From an uncultured Candidatus Saccharibacteria bacterium (GTDB lineage: Bacteria; Patescibacteriota; Saccharimonadia; Saccharimonadales; Saccharimonadaceae), in NCBI GenBank assembly GCA_947168825.1, contig CAMVNH010000002.1:62001-126000 (forward strand): a stretch of DNA of 64,000 nt. Reading direction: 5' to 3'. Within the stretch, counting starts at the first letter, position 1. Each line of letters begins with the position of its first letter. A program made the position numbers and the translations under genes. Below are positions 35,213-43,178 of the stretch, piece by piece. Under the pieces are notes generated by a model. It was not told the DNA's origin and made no database searches. It was given only the letters and a program-made list of their open reading frames with translations.

Positions 35213-36079
35213 TTTGCTTGCTATATAATTAAGTAGTTCGTTTTTGACAATTTTGTCTTCAAGTTTATTGATTGAGAAAACTTTTTTGCCAATATGGTTT
35301 AGAGAGGTTCCGATATGGTAGACTTCTTTTTGATCCAAGATGATGTATCGGTCGTGAAAAGTGTTGTCGATGATGACTTTTAGCTTATTGTTGTATTGCG
35401 AGTTGAATTTGGTAATGATTGTGGGCGATAGTTTTGATTTGTTGCTGGTGATGATAGTGATGATATGGAAGGGTGTTTCTTTGATGAGGTCTAGTAAATT
35501 TTTATCGGCGTAAGTGTCAATAATGATTAGCTCGTTTTTGGCGTCGGTAATGATATCTGTCAGACTAGAGTAAGCATCGTATGTTGTGCCAGGTAGGAAG
35601 AGCTGCTCTTTTTTGTCAAATTTGGAGAAAAGGTAGTTTAGTCTTTCGTCGTGTTCTATCAGCTTGTTGTTGATATGGATGAGGGCTTTGTCGTTAGGGT
35701 TCGCATTTGCTAGATAATGGCGCATGGCGACGAAAGCATCCATAATCATAACGCTTACCTGCTCGGCTACTTTTGTTCTGAGAACGGTGGCAAGCATAGC
35801 GACACCTTGTTCGGTGAAGGCATAGGGCAAATACCTGCGACCGCCGTAATTTTCGAAACTTGAGGTTTCAAATTGAAACCTCAAGTTTTTGTATTCCAGT
35901 TCAGTTAGCTGAAACATAAATCTCTCCGGAAATTTGTTTGGATGACGTTTGACCGCTAGGTTTATGGTCTTGGTACCATTGCTACATTGGTATAACTTTG
36001 CTAAGTCAAAGTCTAGCATAACTTGTTGGCTGCGGATTTCGTGAATTGGAACCTCGACGTTGTTGGTTGAAATATTCAA
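35195..36079 (-). CDS. ORF6N DNA-binding protein with PLD-like C-terminus
   Basis: 294 residues from a TTG start with AAAGGAG ~16 bases upstream. The N-terminal ~110 residues match the ORF6N family: VPIHEIRSQQVMLDFDLAKLYQ, NLAVKRHPNKFPERFMFQLT and GGRRYLPYAFTEQGVAMLATVL. The C-terminal half contains IIDTYADKNLLDLI and FHDRYIILDQKEVYHIGTSL, resembling half of a phospholipase-D-like site with His-x-Arg instead of His-x-Lys. ORF6N proteins occur in phages and mobile elements as regulators. Probably a horizontally moved gene now inserted next to groESL. Confidence 0.85.
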   Translation of the reverse strand: MNISTNNVEVPIHEIRSQQVMLDFDLAKLYQCSNGTKTINLAVKRHPNKFPERFMFQLTELEYKNLRFQFETSSFENYGGRRYLPYAFTEQGVAMLATVLRTKVAEQVSVMIMDAFVAMRHYLANANPNDKALIHINNKLIEHDERLNYLFSKFDKKEQLFLPGTTYDAYSSLTDIITDAKNELIIIDTYADKNLLDLIKETPFHIITIITSNKSKLSPTIITKFNSQYNNKLKVIIDNTFHDRYIILDQKEVYHIGTSLNHIGKKVFSINKLEDKIVKNELLNYIASKLALSP

Positions 36080-36201
36080 TATGTCTATAGTTTGCTCCTT
36101 TCTGTTTATCGGTGTTGAACGCTAAAGTGCGCCAACACGGAGCGATTATATAGCAAATTTTGAAAAATTTACAAGCACTACTAATTTGGTATAATAAGTG
36201 T

Positions 36202-37503
36202 ATGAGTTTTAAGGATTTACCAGGTTATAATACGGCGGTGTTACCCTATCATTTTTTGCAGTCGCTTGTTGCGGGGGTGCGGTATGGATTTCCAGGGCGA
36301 CGACTTCGTGTGATTGGTGTGACGGGGACGAACGGAAAAACGACGACGGCGTTTATGATTTGGAAAATGCTGAACGAGAGCGGTTGTAAGGCGGGGTTAA
36401 TGACGACGGTGGCTTGGGGGTTGTTTGATGAAGATAGTTTGCATAAACAAATTGAGCACATGACAACGGTGGATGCGATGACTTTGAATCGGCGAATGCG
36501 CGAGATTGCGGATGCGGGGGCGGAGTTTCTAGTTTTAGAAGTGACGTCACATGCGCTAGCGCAGTTTCGGACGCTTAATGTGCCGATTGAGATTGCGGTG
36601 ATGACGAATGTGACACACGAACACCTGGATTATCACAAGACTTTTTCGCGGTATGTGGCGGCGAAGACGAAGTTGTTTCGGGGAGCTGGTTTCGGGGTGA
36701 TTAATGCAGATGATAGGTCTTCTAGCGAATTTATGCGAGCGGTTGGTAAGGGAAAATATATCACATATGGTATAAAAAAATCAGCCGATGAGAAGGCTAC
36801 CTCTGTTGATCTTTCGGCTAGTGGCGTAAGATATTCATGTGATGATATAAATTTGGTGGATGGGCGAGTTGAAAAAGTAGACGGAAAGCTTTCGATTCAG
36901 ACACAGATTCCGGGGGAATTTAATGTATATAATTCCCTGGCGGCGGTGTGTGTGGGACAGATTTTGGGGCTGACGCCGGGGCAAATCGAGAAAGGAATTT
37001 TTGCGCTTTCCGAGGTCGAGGGGCGAATGAACCGGATTGCGGCGCCAGGGTTTGAGGTGATTGTGGATTTTGCGCATACACCAGATGCGTTTTCTAAGGT
37101 GTTTGATTCGGTGAAAGGGCATTCTGGTCGGATTATTTCCCTGTTTGGGGGTGCGGGGCGACGCGATGAGTCGACGCGAGTTCTAAGGGGGGAAATTGCG
37201 GGTCGGAATAGTGATATTGTGATTGTAACTGAAGATGATTCTCGAGACGAAGATCCCGCTGCGATTGCGGATGAGTTTGTTGATGGGGCACGGAAGGCGG
37301 GGCTTGATAATTCGGCGATTATTGTGAATCTTAATCGACGGAAGGCGATTTTTAAGGCGATTTCATTGGCGCAACCTGGGGATTTGGTGCTGATTTTAGG
37401 TAAGGGGCATGAGAAGACGATTTTGCGCGCGGATGGGGCGCACCCGTTTGAAGATCTAAAAGTGACGCGCGAAGCTATTTCGAAGCTGGATACTAAAAAA
37501 TAA
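36202..37503 (+). CDS. murE: Mur ligase (MurE-like UDP-MurNAc-tripeptide synthetase)
   Basis: 433 residues from the ATG at 36202, chosen because TATAAT ends 6 nt upstream (leaderless). P-loop VTGTNGKTTTAF (~39-50), then TTVDAMTLNRRM, VLEVTSHALAQFR and NVTHEHLDYHKTFSRY, and a C-terminal ligase domain with EGRMNRI, DFAHTPDAF, LFGGAGRRDESTR and VTEDDSRDEDPAAI. The last corresponds to the amino-acid-specificity loop (DNPR in diaminopimelate enzymes) but reads DDSRDEDP, so the added residue is uncertain. It is ~50 residues shorter than usual because the N-terminal substrate domain is nearly absent. Confidence 0.88.
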   Translation: MSFKDLPGYNTAVLPYHFLQSLVAGVRYGFPGRRLRVIGVTGTNGKTTTAFMIWKMLNESGCKAGLMTTVAWGLFDEDSLHKQIEHMTTVDAMTLNRRMREIADAGAEFLVLEVTSHALAQFRTLNVPIEIAVMTNVTHEHLDYHKTFSRYVAAKTKLFRGAGFGVINADDRSSSEFMRAVGKGKYITYGIKKSADEKATSVDLSASGVRYSCDDINLVDGRVEKVDGKLSIQTQIPGEFNVYNSLAAVCVGQILGLTPGQIEKGIFALSEVEGRMNRIAAPGFEVIVDFAHTPDAFSKVFDSVKGHSGRIISLFGGAGRRDESTRVLRGEIAGRNSDIVIVTEDDSRDEDPAAIADEFVDGARKAGLDNSAIIVNLNRRKAIFKAISLAQPGDLVLILGKGHEKTILRADGAHPFEDLKVTREAISKLDTKK

Positions 37504-37529
37504 CCCCAGCTTGGGGCGGGGGTTATTTA
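37502..37529. terminator. Terminator between the Mur ligase and the 26-codon gene
   Basis: AACCCC/GGGGTT, or alternatively CCCC-AGCTT-GGGG, followed by ATTTATTAG. It lies between two convergent genes and could serve both. Confidence 0.55.
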
Positions 37530-37610
37530 TTAGTCTAGGTGTTTGCGCTTTTCGCTATGTTTGTGATTATTATTGCGATTTAGAAGCGCGATGCGAATCT
37601 TTTTTGCCAT
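37530..37610 (-). CDS. 26-residue basic peptide
   Basis: The sequence MAKKIRIALLNRNNNHKHSE followed by KRKHLD is very basic (8 Lys/Arg plus 3 His in 26). Evidence that it is real: TATAAT preceded by TATGA ends exactly 6 nt before the ATG, the same spacing as in confirmed neighbours, and a terminator-like hairpin follows the stop. I do not recognise it; a ribosome-associated or RNA-binding peptide is possible. An alternative is a decayed gene start. Confidence 0.5.
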   Translation of the reverse strand: MAKKIRIALLNRNNNHKHSEKRKHLD

Positions 37611-37677
37611 GGGTTGATTATATCATAAAATGTGAGATTTAGGAAATAAAAATAAGGTCTCTAGACCTTTTATTTTG

Positions 37678-37754
37678 TGGTACACCCGACAGGATTCGAA
37701 CCTACGACCTTTTGCTCCGCAAGCAAACGCTCTATCCAGCTGAGCTACGGGTGC
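37678..37754 (-). tRNA. tRNA-Arg (anticodon GCG)
   Basis: 77 nt with CCA encoded. Acceptor GCACCCG/CGGGTGT (first pair G-U), D arm GCTCAGCTGGATAGAGC, anticodon arm TTTGC-TTGCGGA-GCAAA, T arm TAGGTTCGAATCCTG. The anticodon is GCG, not the usual bacterial ACG, so it reads CGC and CGU by G34 wobble without inosine. Confidence 0.93.
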
Positions 37755-37768
37755 ACATAACCTAAAAC

Positions 37769-37887
37769 TCCACACGCTTCATTCAACTTCGTGGTGTGGA
37801 AATCGCCACAAGCATCGCAGCTACGCTTTGAAAACTTGAGTGGCGATCATCCACCTAGAAATTAAATGAGCATCACACGATGTGTGA
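37769..37887. other. Three consecutive hairpins, candidate structured element
   Basis: Between tRNA-Arg and the next gene: TCCACAC (37769-37775) pairs with GTGTGGA (37794-37800); ATCGCCAC (37802-37809) with GTGGCGAT (37840-37847); TCACAC (37873-37878) with GTGTGA (37882-37887), loop GAT. All stems are perfect. No coding frame is evident. Strand and function unknown; it could be an RNA, a processing leader of the tRNA or a remnant of an element. Confidence 0.55.
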
Positions 37888-37933
37888 CACCTTTATTTTA
37901 TCATATTTTTTAAAAATATGCTATACTTAAATT

Positions 37934-38707
37934 ATGGAAAAGAGTAATACCCCCCTAAGAGATAAAACTGAAACCGTAAAAAAAGCGAAAAAAACTGAGA
38001 AGTCTAAGGGTGGCAAGGGTGCGAAAATTAAGGCAAAGCTTTTAAATACTTATTATGGGCACCCGCTTAAAGATATGAAATTGATTTGTGTGACCGGGAC
38101 GACTGGAAAGGTTGAGGTGGCACACTATGTTTACGAGATTTTGAAGGCAGCTGGGCATCCAGTGGAACTGTTGGCGGCTGAGAGTGGTTTTAAGGTAACT
38201 ACCTTGCATAAATTCTTGTCGCAGTCGTGGAAGTCTGGCGCGAATTATGTAGTGGTGACGGCACCGGCGGAATCGCTAGAAAAAGACGTGTTTTATGATC
38301 TTCCGGTACATGTGGCGGCATTGACGAATTTTGTACCAGCTGGATTGGGTGATCTTTCGGCCGAGGAATATGCTGATTCGGAGAAGATTTTGTTTAATAT
38401 GGAACCTGATTTTGTAGTACTGAATCGTGATGATATGCACTATTCGGAGTTTGAGAAGTTTGCAGGCAAAGATGGGACTTTGACTTATGGACAGGATAGA
38501 TTCTCGAATGTTCAGATTTTGAGTTCGAAGTTATATAAGAGGGGCGCAGAGGCGAATTTTGCAATTGGGACGACGCGATTTACAGTGGCGACGTTCTTAA
38601 CTGGTGAGCCGGTGGTTTCGTATATGGCAGCGGCGACGGCGATTGCAGATGTGTTGCACGTGACACCAGAAAAGATTACCGAGGGTATTGCCAACTTCGA
38701 GGGTTAA
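37934..38707 (+). CDS. Truncated, P-loop-degenerate Mur ligase-like protein
   Basis: 257 residues. After a Lys-rich N-terminus of ~45 residues, the middle domain of a Mur ligase can be followed: LICVTGTTGKVEVAHYVYEIL corresponds to VTGTNGKTTTAF, but the P-loop Thr/Asn are changed (TTGKVE); AALTNFVPAG corresponds to the TNVTHEHL block, lacking its His. The protein stops at EGIANFEG, just where the C-terminal ligase domain should begin. It is likely inactive as a ligase, perhaps regulatory. TATACT 6 nt before the ATG (leaderless) implies expression. Confidence 0.75.
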   Translation: MEKSNTPLRDKTETVKKAKKTEKSKGGKGAKIKAKLLNTYYGHPLKDMKLICVTGTTGKVEVAHYVYEILKAAGHPVELLAAESGFKVTTLHKFLSQSWKSGANYVVVTAPAESLEKDVFYDLPVHVAALTNFVPAGLGDLSAEEYADSEKILFNMEPDFVVLNRDDMHYSEFEKFAGKDGTLTYGQDRFSNVQILSSKLYKRGAEANFAIGTTRFTVATFLTGEPVVSYMAAATAIADVLHVTPEKITEGIANFEG

Positions 38708-38767
38708 AGGATGGCGACATCGTTTTTTAGCATGTTTGCGTTGTGTTTTTTGTGATAAAATAAGAGC

Positions 38768-40306
38768 ATGAGCTTTTTAGAGAAATTCCGAAAAGAGCCG
38801 GAAGCAGCGGAGAATATCGGTAATGCATGGCAAGAGATGGCCGATGAGGTTGGAGAGTTTGAGGATAATGAAGAGAAAAATGCACTTTTGGATTTCAAGA
38901 GGGGGTTGCTTCTAAGGACGAAAACTGAGTTAGAGACAGAAGGAGCAGAAGAGGTAAACAAGAGGATAGGCTTTTATGATCCTACGAAGGGGTCGAATGG
39001 GTTGAGTGACCGGGAGGTCGAAAGTAGGCATGAACGAAAAATTCTAGCGATGATGGCTGGAAAGGGTTTTGATAAACCACTGTCGGCAGGGGTCGGGGCG
39101 ATAGAAAGTTTTGCGGAACGATATCCGACGCCGATAGATTTTGAGGAGCCTAGTGCGAATTTGATTAGAATATTAGAGAATTCTGGGAATTCAAAGAAGA
39201 AGATAGAGGAATACGAGACAGCGCTCCATAATTTACAAATACATATTTATGGCCAAAGATATACGGAGTGGCAAAAGATAAAAAATGCGACGAAGGAGGA
39301 TTTGGCTGATTACGAAAGGCCAAAAGAAGCCCTACGTTTTTATTCAAATGAGGAGAAAAGAGAGATTATAGAAGATACAGAAGTGGATGGCAATGCTTGG
39401 GAAATGGGTGGACAAGAATTAGTACTGACTTCGGATATTTTGCGACGGGAGGGGCTAGGACCGGAATTTAAAGTTGATTTTGAGGGTACGGAGATTGGAT
39501 TGTCGAAGGCTTTTGATGCTGGGTTTGGCTACAAGGCAGCAATTGGCTACGTGAAGGCTGATGACGGGTATAAAGTAAGGGGATATTATAGAAGTAAATC
39601 CTCGGGGATGTGGCGGTATCTACCAGATTGTGTAGTAAGAGACGGAAGAATAGTGTTATATGGAAAAGGTAGGGCGGAGGAGTCTTTGAATTTGCCGCCG
39701 AAGATGCAGGAGGCCCTGGATGGCGTATTGGACCAAGAGGAGGCTGTAGTAGCTGATAATAAGAAACAATTTTTGCTCGGTGGAACGGCAAAACGGTATA
39801 ATTCTGAGGGTGAATACAGGATGAAAAGATTGACTGGGGCGCTCCGAGGTGATTTGTATAAAGAGGTAGACTCTCGGCCAACGATAGAGTTTTCTTCGAT
39901 GATGGAGGATGGGTGGAGGCCAGAAGATGTGAGGGTAGATAATCCTGAACAGGAGCCAGATTTTTCAAAATTGGTAGCTGAATATAGTACCGAATCGGAG
40001 ATTTATGGACATTTGAAGTCGAGATGTGTGAAGTCGCGAGATGGAATCTTGACGTATACGTTCATGAAAGATGAACAGGGCCGAGCCTTTGTCGGTGGGA
40101 TTGACATAGCTAGTGAGATTACTTCGACGGGATTGAGAAAACATTGGGTACATGGAGGAGATCTTGAAACTCCTTTGTATGAATACAGTAGTCAGGCTCA
40201 TGGCTTTGGGGATATTAATGATAGGAGAGGGGGTTATGTGGGGATGTGGCGAAAGTATTTGTCGAAAATACCAATGATTCGAAGGTTTTTAGAGAGTGGA
40301 TTGTAA
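38768..40306 (+). CDS. Orphan soluble protein A, paralogue of the next gene
   Basis: 512 residues, no signal peptide or membrane segment, rich in Glu/Lys. It shares with its neighbour the pattern EGTEIGLSKAFDAGF / YYRSKSSGMWRYLPD / EESLNLPPKMQEAL, a middle block of ~90 residues, and the C-terminal block GGYVGMWRKYLSKIPMI. I do not recognise the family. TAAAAT preceded by TGTGA ends 6 nt before the ATG (leaderless). Confidence 0.75.
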   Translation: MSFLEKFRKEPEAAENIGNAWQEMADEVGEFEDNEEKNALLDFKRGLLLRTKTELETEGAEEVNKRIGFYDPTKGSNGLSDREVESRHERKILAMMAGKGFDKPLSAGVGAIESFAERYPTPIDFEEPSANLIRILENSGNSKKKIEEYETALHNLQIHIYGQRYTEWQKIKNATKEDLADYERPKEALRFYSNEEKREIIEDTEVDGNAWEMGGQELVLTSDILRREGLGPEFKVDFEGTEIGLSKAFDAGFGYKAAIGYVKADDGYKVRGYYRSKSSGMWRYLPDCVVRDGRIVLYGKGRAEESLNLPPKMQEALDGVLDQEEAVVADNKKQFLLGGTAKRYNSEGEYRMKRLTGALRGDLYKEVDSRPTIEFSSMMEDGWRPEDVRVDNPEQEPDFSKLVAEYSTESEIYGHLKSRCVKSRDGILTYTFMKDEQGRAFVGGIDIASEITSTGLRKHWVHGGDLETPLYEYSSQAHGFGDINDRRGGYVGMWRKYLSKIPMIRRFLESGL

Positions 40307-40351
40307 AAAAGTTGCGTTTTTTACTGGTTATGTGATAAAATCGATGGTAAG

Positions 40352-42166
40352 ATGGGATTTTTAAGACGAAAAAAGACCGAAGACTTTGATGATGGCGAGT
40401 GGGCCGACTTGGATAAGTTGCTGCCAAAGGAAGGGCCGTCTGAGAAAGTTTCAGAGAAGACGTCGGTGAAGGTGTCTGATAAGGCGAAGGTTGCCGAGAC
40501 TGAAAAAGCTGACCCTAAAAGGGTTGAGGAGAAGAAAGAGGGGACAGCTCCTAGGAAGATATCGGCAAAAGAGCCGACGATTGAAGAAGAGGTTGCAGAG
40601 CTGGAGGAGGAAGTAAAGCGGGAGGATGCTTTAGAATATGAATCTCCAATAGTGGTACAGAGGAAATTAGTGGCCGCGTTTTTGTATGGCCATTCGGTGC
40701 TAGAGAAGAGTAATGTAGTACTCAGGGCGAGTGATGAGGCTTTGGTGCTTTCTGGAATGCGTGACGGAAGGATTACAGAGAAGGACGAAAGAGAACTTTT
40801 GATGGCGATTGCGGATCCGATTAAGAAATTCGGTGAGGATGGAGTGGATCGGAGATTGGGCTACGCGGAAAAAGAGCGACGGATTTTGTCGTATATGACC
40901 GGAGCTGGGTTTAATGGCTGGGAAGCGACAGATGGGGTAACGATTCAGGCGTTTGTGAAGCGATTCCCTCTTCCGATGGATTTTGAAGCGGCAGCAGAGG
41001 GCTTTATGCGCGTGATTCGGTCTCATGGTAATGAGATTGGCGTTTCTGAGTATGCGAAGGCGATGGAGAATTTTAAGAGTCAGGTGTACGGACTACGTAA
41101 GATTTACGCCGAGCAGCTAGCGATTTTGAAAAAGAAGGCTATGGAGCAGGTTCGAACCGAAGCTGGGCTGATTGAGGTGAGTCAGGTAGAGGCGAGACTG
41201 ATATTGGGAAAGACGGTACTTTCTGGCGATGCTTTAGTGCAGGGGCAGATTGAGAGGAAGTTGACAACGCAGGCACTTTATCGAAATGGGTTGGTTCCGA
41301 AATGGAAATTGGAACTCGAGGGGCTAGAGATTGCTTTGTCTGCTGTCTTTAAGTTGGCGACGAGAGATGTAATTCTGGCCTACATAAAAGTGGGCGAGAA
41401 GATGTTAGTTAGAAGCTATTACAGAAATAATTCGCATGGTGTTTGGCGATATTTGCCGGATTATGTGATGCGTGAGAATAAAGCTGGGAATTCGGAGATT
41501 TGGTGTGGTGTGGGGTATGCCGAGGAGATGTTTAATTTGCCAGCAGAGTTACAAGAGAAACTTTCGGAGGTCGCAACGAAGGACCCAGTACTGACGATAG
41601 ATGACCCAGAGTTTTTGTTTGTGGGGACAGCAAAAGCCTATCCGTCAGTAGACGAGTATCTAAAATTGCGACGTGAAGGTAAGTTGGAGGGCGACGTCTA
41701 TACTGAGGTGGCGGCGAGACCAAAATTGATTTTATCAGAGGTGCCTCGTACGAGGTTGGAGCCAAAGAAGGTGATTGTTTCTGAGCCGGAGAAGCGGCCG
41801 GATTTCAAAGAGAAGCTGTTTGAATGGCAGACGCAGACTACGCTCGATGGAAAGGTGAAGGCTGAGTGTATAGCGTCGAATGATGGAACGTTACGTTATG
41901 TCCTGATGGAAGACAATAAGCATCGGGCTTGGGTGTCTGGTGTGGATGCAGTCTCGGAGATGACTCAGTTTGGGTTGCGCGCGGAATGGATTTATGCTGG
42001 AAACTTAACGACTCCTCTATATGTTTCCCTGTCACTTGCAGATGATTTTGGCGATGAGTCTGATAAGAAGGGTAATTATATTGGGATGTGGAAAAATTAT
42101 GTAAGTAAGATTGGTCTGATTCAGGAATACCAGCGCAGCAAAATGGACCGAAAGAAAGTAGTGTAA
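40352..42166 (+). CDS. Orphan soluble protein B, paralogue of the previous gene
   Basis: 604 residues. The first ~90 are highly charged and Lys/Glu-rich (KVSDKAKVAETEKADPKRVEEKKE), probably disordered. It then parallels protein A: MDFEAAAEGFMRVIRSHGN, EGLEIALSAVFKLA, YYRNNSHGVWRYLPDYVMRE, EMFNLPAELQEKL, NYIGMWKNYVSKIGLI. No known motif seen. Its promoter TAAAAT at 40336-40341 is preceded by TGTGA, the same as its neighbour's, 10 nt before the ATG. A terminator follows. Confidence 0.75.
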   Translation: MGFLRRKKTEDFDDGEWADLDKLLPKEGPSEKVSEKTSVKVSDKAKVAETEKADPKRVEEKKEGTAPRKISAKEPTIEEEVAELEEEVKREDALEYESPIVVQRKLVAAFLYGHSVLEKSNVVLRASDEALVLSGMRDGRITEKDERELLMAIADPIKKFGEDGVDRRLGYAEKERRILSYMTGAGFNGWEATDGVTIQAFVKRFPLPMDFEAAAEGFMRVIRSHGNEIGVSEYAKAMENFKSQVYGLRKIYAEQLAILKKKAMEQVRTEAGLIEVSQVEARLILGKTVLSGDALVQGQIERKLTTQALYRNGLVPKWKLELEGLEIALSAVFKLATRDVILAYIKVGEKMLVRSYYRNNSHGVWRYLPDYVMRENKAGNSEIWCGVGYAEEMFNLPAELQEKLSEVATKDPVLTIDDPEFLFVGTAKAYPSVDEYLKLRREGKLEGDVYTEVAARPKLILSEVPRTRLEPKKVIVSEPEKRPDFKEKLFEWQTQTTLDGKVKAECIASNDGTLRYVLMEDNKHRAWVSGVDAVSEMTQFGLRAEWIYAGNLTTPLYVSLSLADDFGDESDKKGNYIGMWKNYVSKIGLIQEYQRSKMDRKKVV

Positions 42167-42171
42167 AAAAT

Positions 42172-42191
42172 ACCCCGCAAAGTTGCGGGGT
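42172..42191. terminator. Bidirectional terminator between protein B and the small minus-strand gene
   Basis: ACCCCGCA/TGCGGGGT with loop AAGT; the minus-strand side is followed by ATTTTTTAC, the plus side only by TTTAGG. Confidence 0.8.
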
Positions 42192-42231
42192 TTAGGGTGT
42201 GTGGGTGTCGCTTGACTTGGAGTTGATTGTT

Positions 42232-42501
42232 TTATTTAAACGACACTGATCGGTAGGTGATAGCCTCTGCAATACCTTCTAATTCCTCGTCACTGAGGTT
42301 TGGATCGAGAGACGGAAAAACCTCCGTTAATATAGAGATGATGACTTCCCTGTCATCAAATGTGAGACGACTCGAGCCACTGTTGACGAGTTTCGAGAAT
42401 TCTTTTGAAGCCGTAGCTTTTTTCATTAGCCCTTCTCGAAAATCGAATATTGGGAGTGACCCCACGACGCCCCTATATTTTTTATAAGACAACTTTCCCA
42501 T
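42232..42501 (-). CDS. Small orphan protein (89 residues) with strong expression signals
   Basis: Starts MGKLSYKKYRGVVGSLPIF at 42501, chosen because AGGAGGTG lies 5 bases upstream; an upstream in-frame codon at 42528 would ignore it. The C-terminal half is acidic and helical (LSDEELEGIAEAITYRSV). No family recognised. Its promoter is TTGACT-17-TATAAT (42578-42550, minus strand) and its leader contains the GTCCCAG element found before two other orphan genes. Confidence 0.75.
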   Translation of the reverse strand: MGKLSYKKYRGVVGSLPIFDFREGLMKKATASKEFSKLVNSGSSRLTFDDREVIISILTEVFPSLDPNLSDEELEGIAEAITYRSVSFK

Positions 42502-42578
42502 GAAATCACCTCCTAAAAGCTGGGACAAAAAAGGTTACCTTATTGGTCTATTATATCATATGTGGCCTAATAAGTCAA
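42502..42578 (-). promoter_or_regulatory. -35/-10 promoter and leader with GTCCCAG motif
   Basis: TTGACT (42578-42573), 17-base spacer, TATAAT (42555-42550). The leader contains AAGGTAACCTT (self-complementary), GTCCCAG and TAGGAGGTG. Compare 44564-44658 and 50526-50617. Confidence 0.7.
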
Positions 42579-42638
42579 TAGTAGGTAGTTTAGTGGTGAT
42601 AGTGGCGTATTTTCTCTATTCATGATATAATTTTAGAT

Positions 42639-42728
42639 GGAAGCGTGGCCGAGTGGTTGAAGGCGCACGACTCGAAATCGTGTGGGCGGTTCCCCGTCTC
42701 GGAGGTTCGAATCCTCTCGCTTCCGCCA
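42639..42728 (+). tRNA. tRNA-Ser (anticodon CGA)
   Basis: 90 nt with CCA encoded. Acceptor GGAAGCG/CGCTTCC; anticodon loop CTCGAAA gives CGA; long variable arm (GGGCGGTTCCCCGTCTC); T arm GGAGGTTCGAATCCTCT. Reads UCG. Confidence 0.95.
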
Positions 42729-42783
42729 AACAAGTTTGGCTTCAGCGACGCGTCCCAAGGGGCGGACTACTTCCGCCATTTTT

Positions 42784-43161
42784 TTATGCCATTTTTAGTT
42801 GTTCAGCGATTTCGGCCATCTCGGAGTCGCTTAGATGTAGCTCTCGGCCGTATTCCCAAGTTTCGTCGTGTGGTGTCAAATGTACATGTGCGTGCGGCAC
42901 GTCTGTTCCAATCACCTTAATTAAGGTTCTTGTACCAAGGACTTCCTCGTAATGTTTTGCTAATTTTTTGACTGTAGTCCAAACGGCTGCATAATCTTCG
43001 TCTGAGAGATCATAAATTTTGTCTACTTCTGTTTTGGGGACTACTAATGTATGCCCTTTTGTCTCTGGTGCGATATCGAGAAACGCAAACGTTTTTTCGT
43101 CTTCGTAAATTTTATAACACGGGATTTCACCCTTGATTATTTTTGAAAATACACTACTCAT
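42784..43161 (-). CDS. HIT-family nucleotide hydrolase/transferase
   Basis: 125 residues. The His-triad motif HAHVHL is at ~90-95, with the N-terminal family pattern FSKIIKGEIPCYKIYEDEKTFAFLDI and GHTLVVPK. HIT proteins hydrolyse nucleotide-phosphoramidates or dinucleoside polyphosphates. The usual third His-x-His-x-Thr environment is HAHVHLTPHDE. TACAAT preceded by TATGT lies 6 nt before the ATG (leaderless). Confidence 0.93.
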   Translation of the reverse strand: MSSVFSKIIKGEIPCYKIYEDEKTFAFLDIAPETKGHTLVVPKTEVDKIYDLSDEDYAAVWTTVKKLAKHYEEVLGTRTLIKVIGTDVPHAHVHLTPHDETWEYGRELHLSDSEMAEIAEQLKMA

Positions 43162-43178
43162 ATCTTTATTGTAACATA

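Noticed and set aside
42645..42952. Two frames beginning in tRNA-Ser(CGA)
   Set aside because: They start inside the tRNA and run antisense to the HIT gene.
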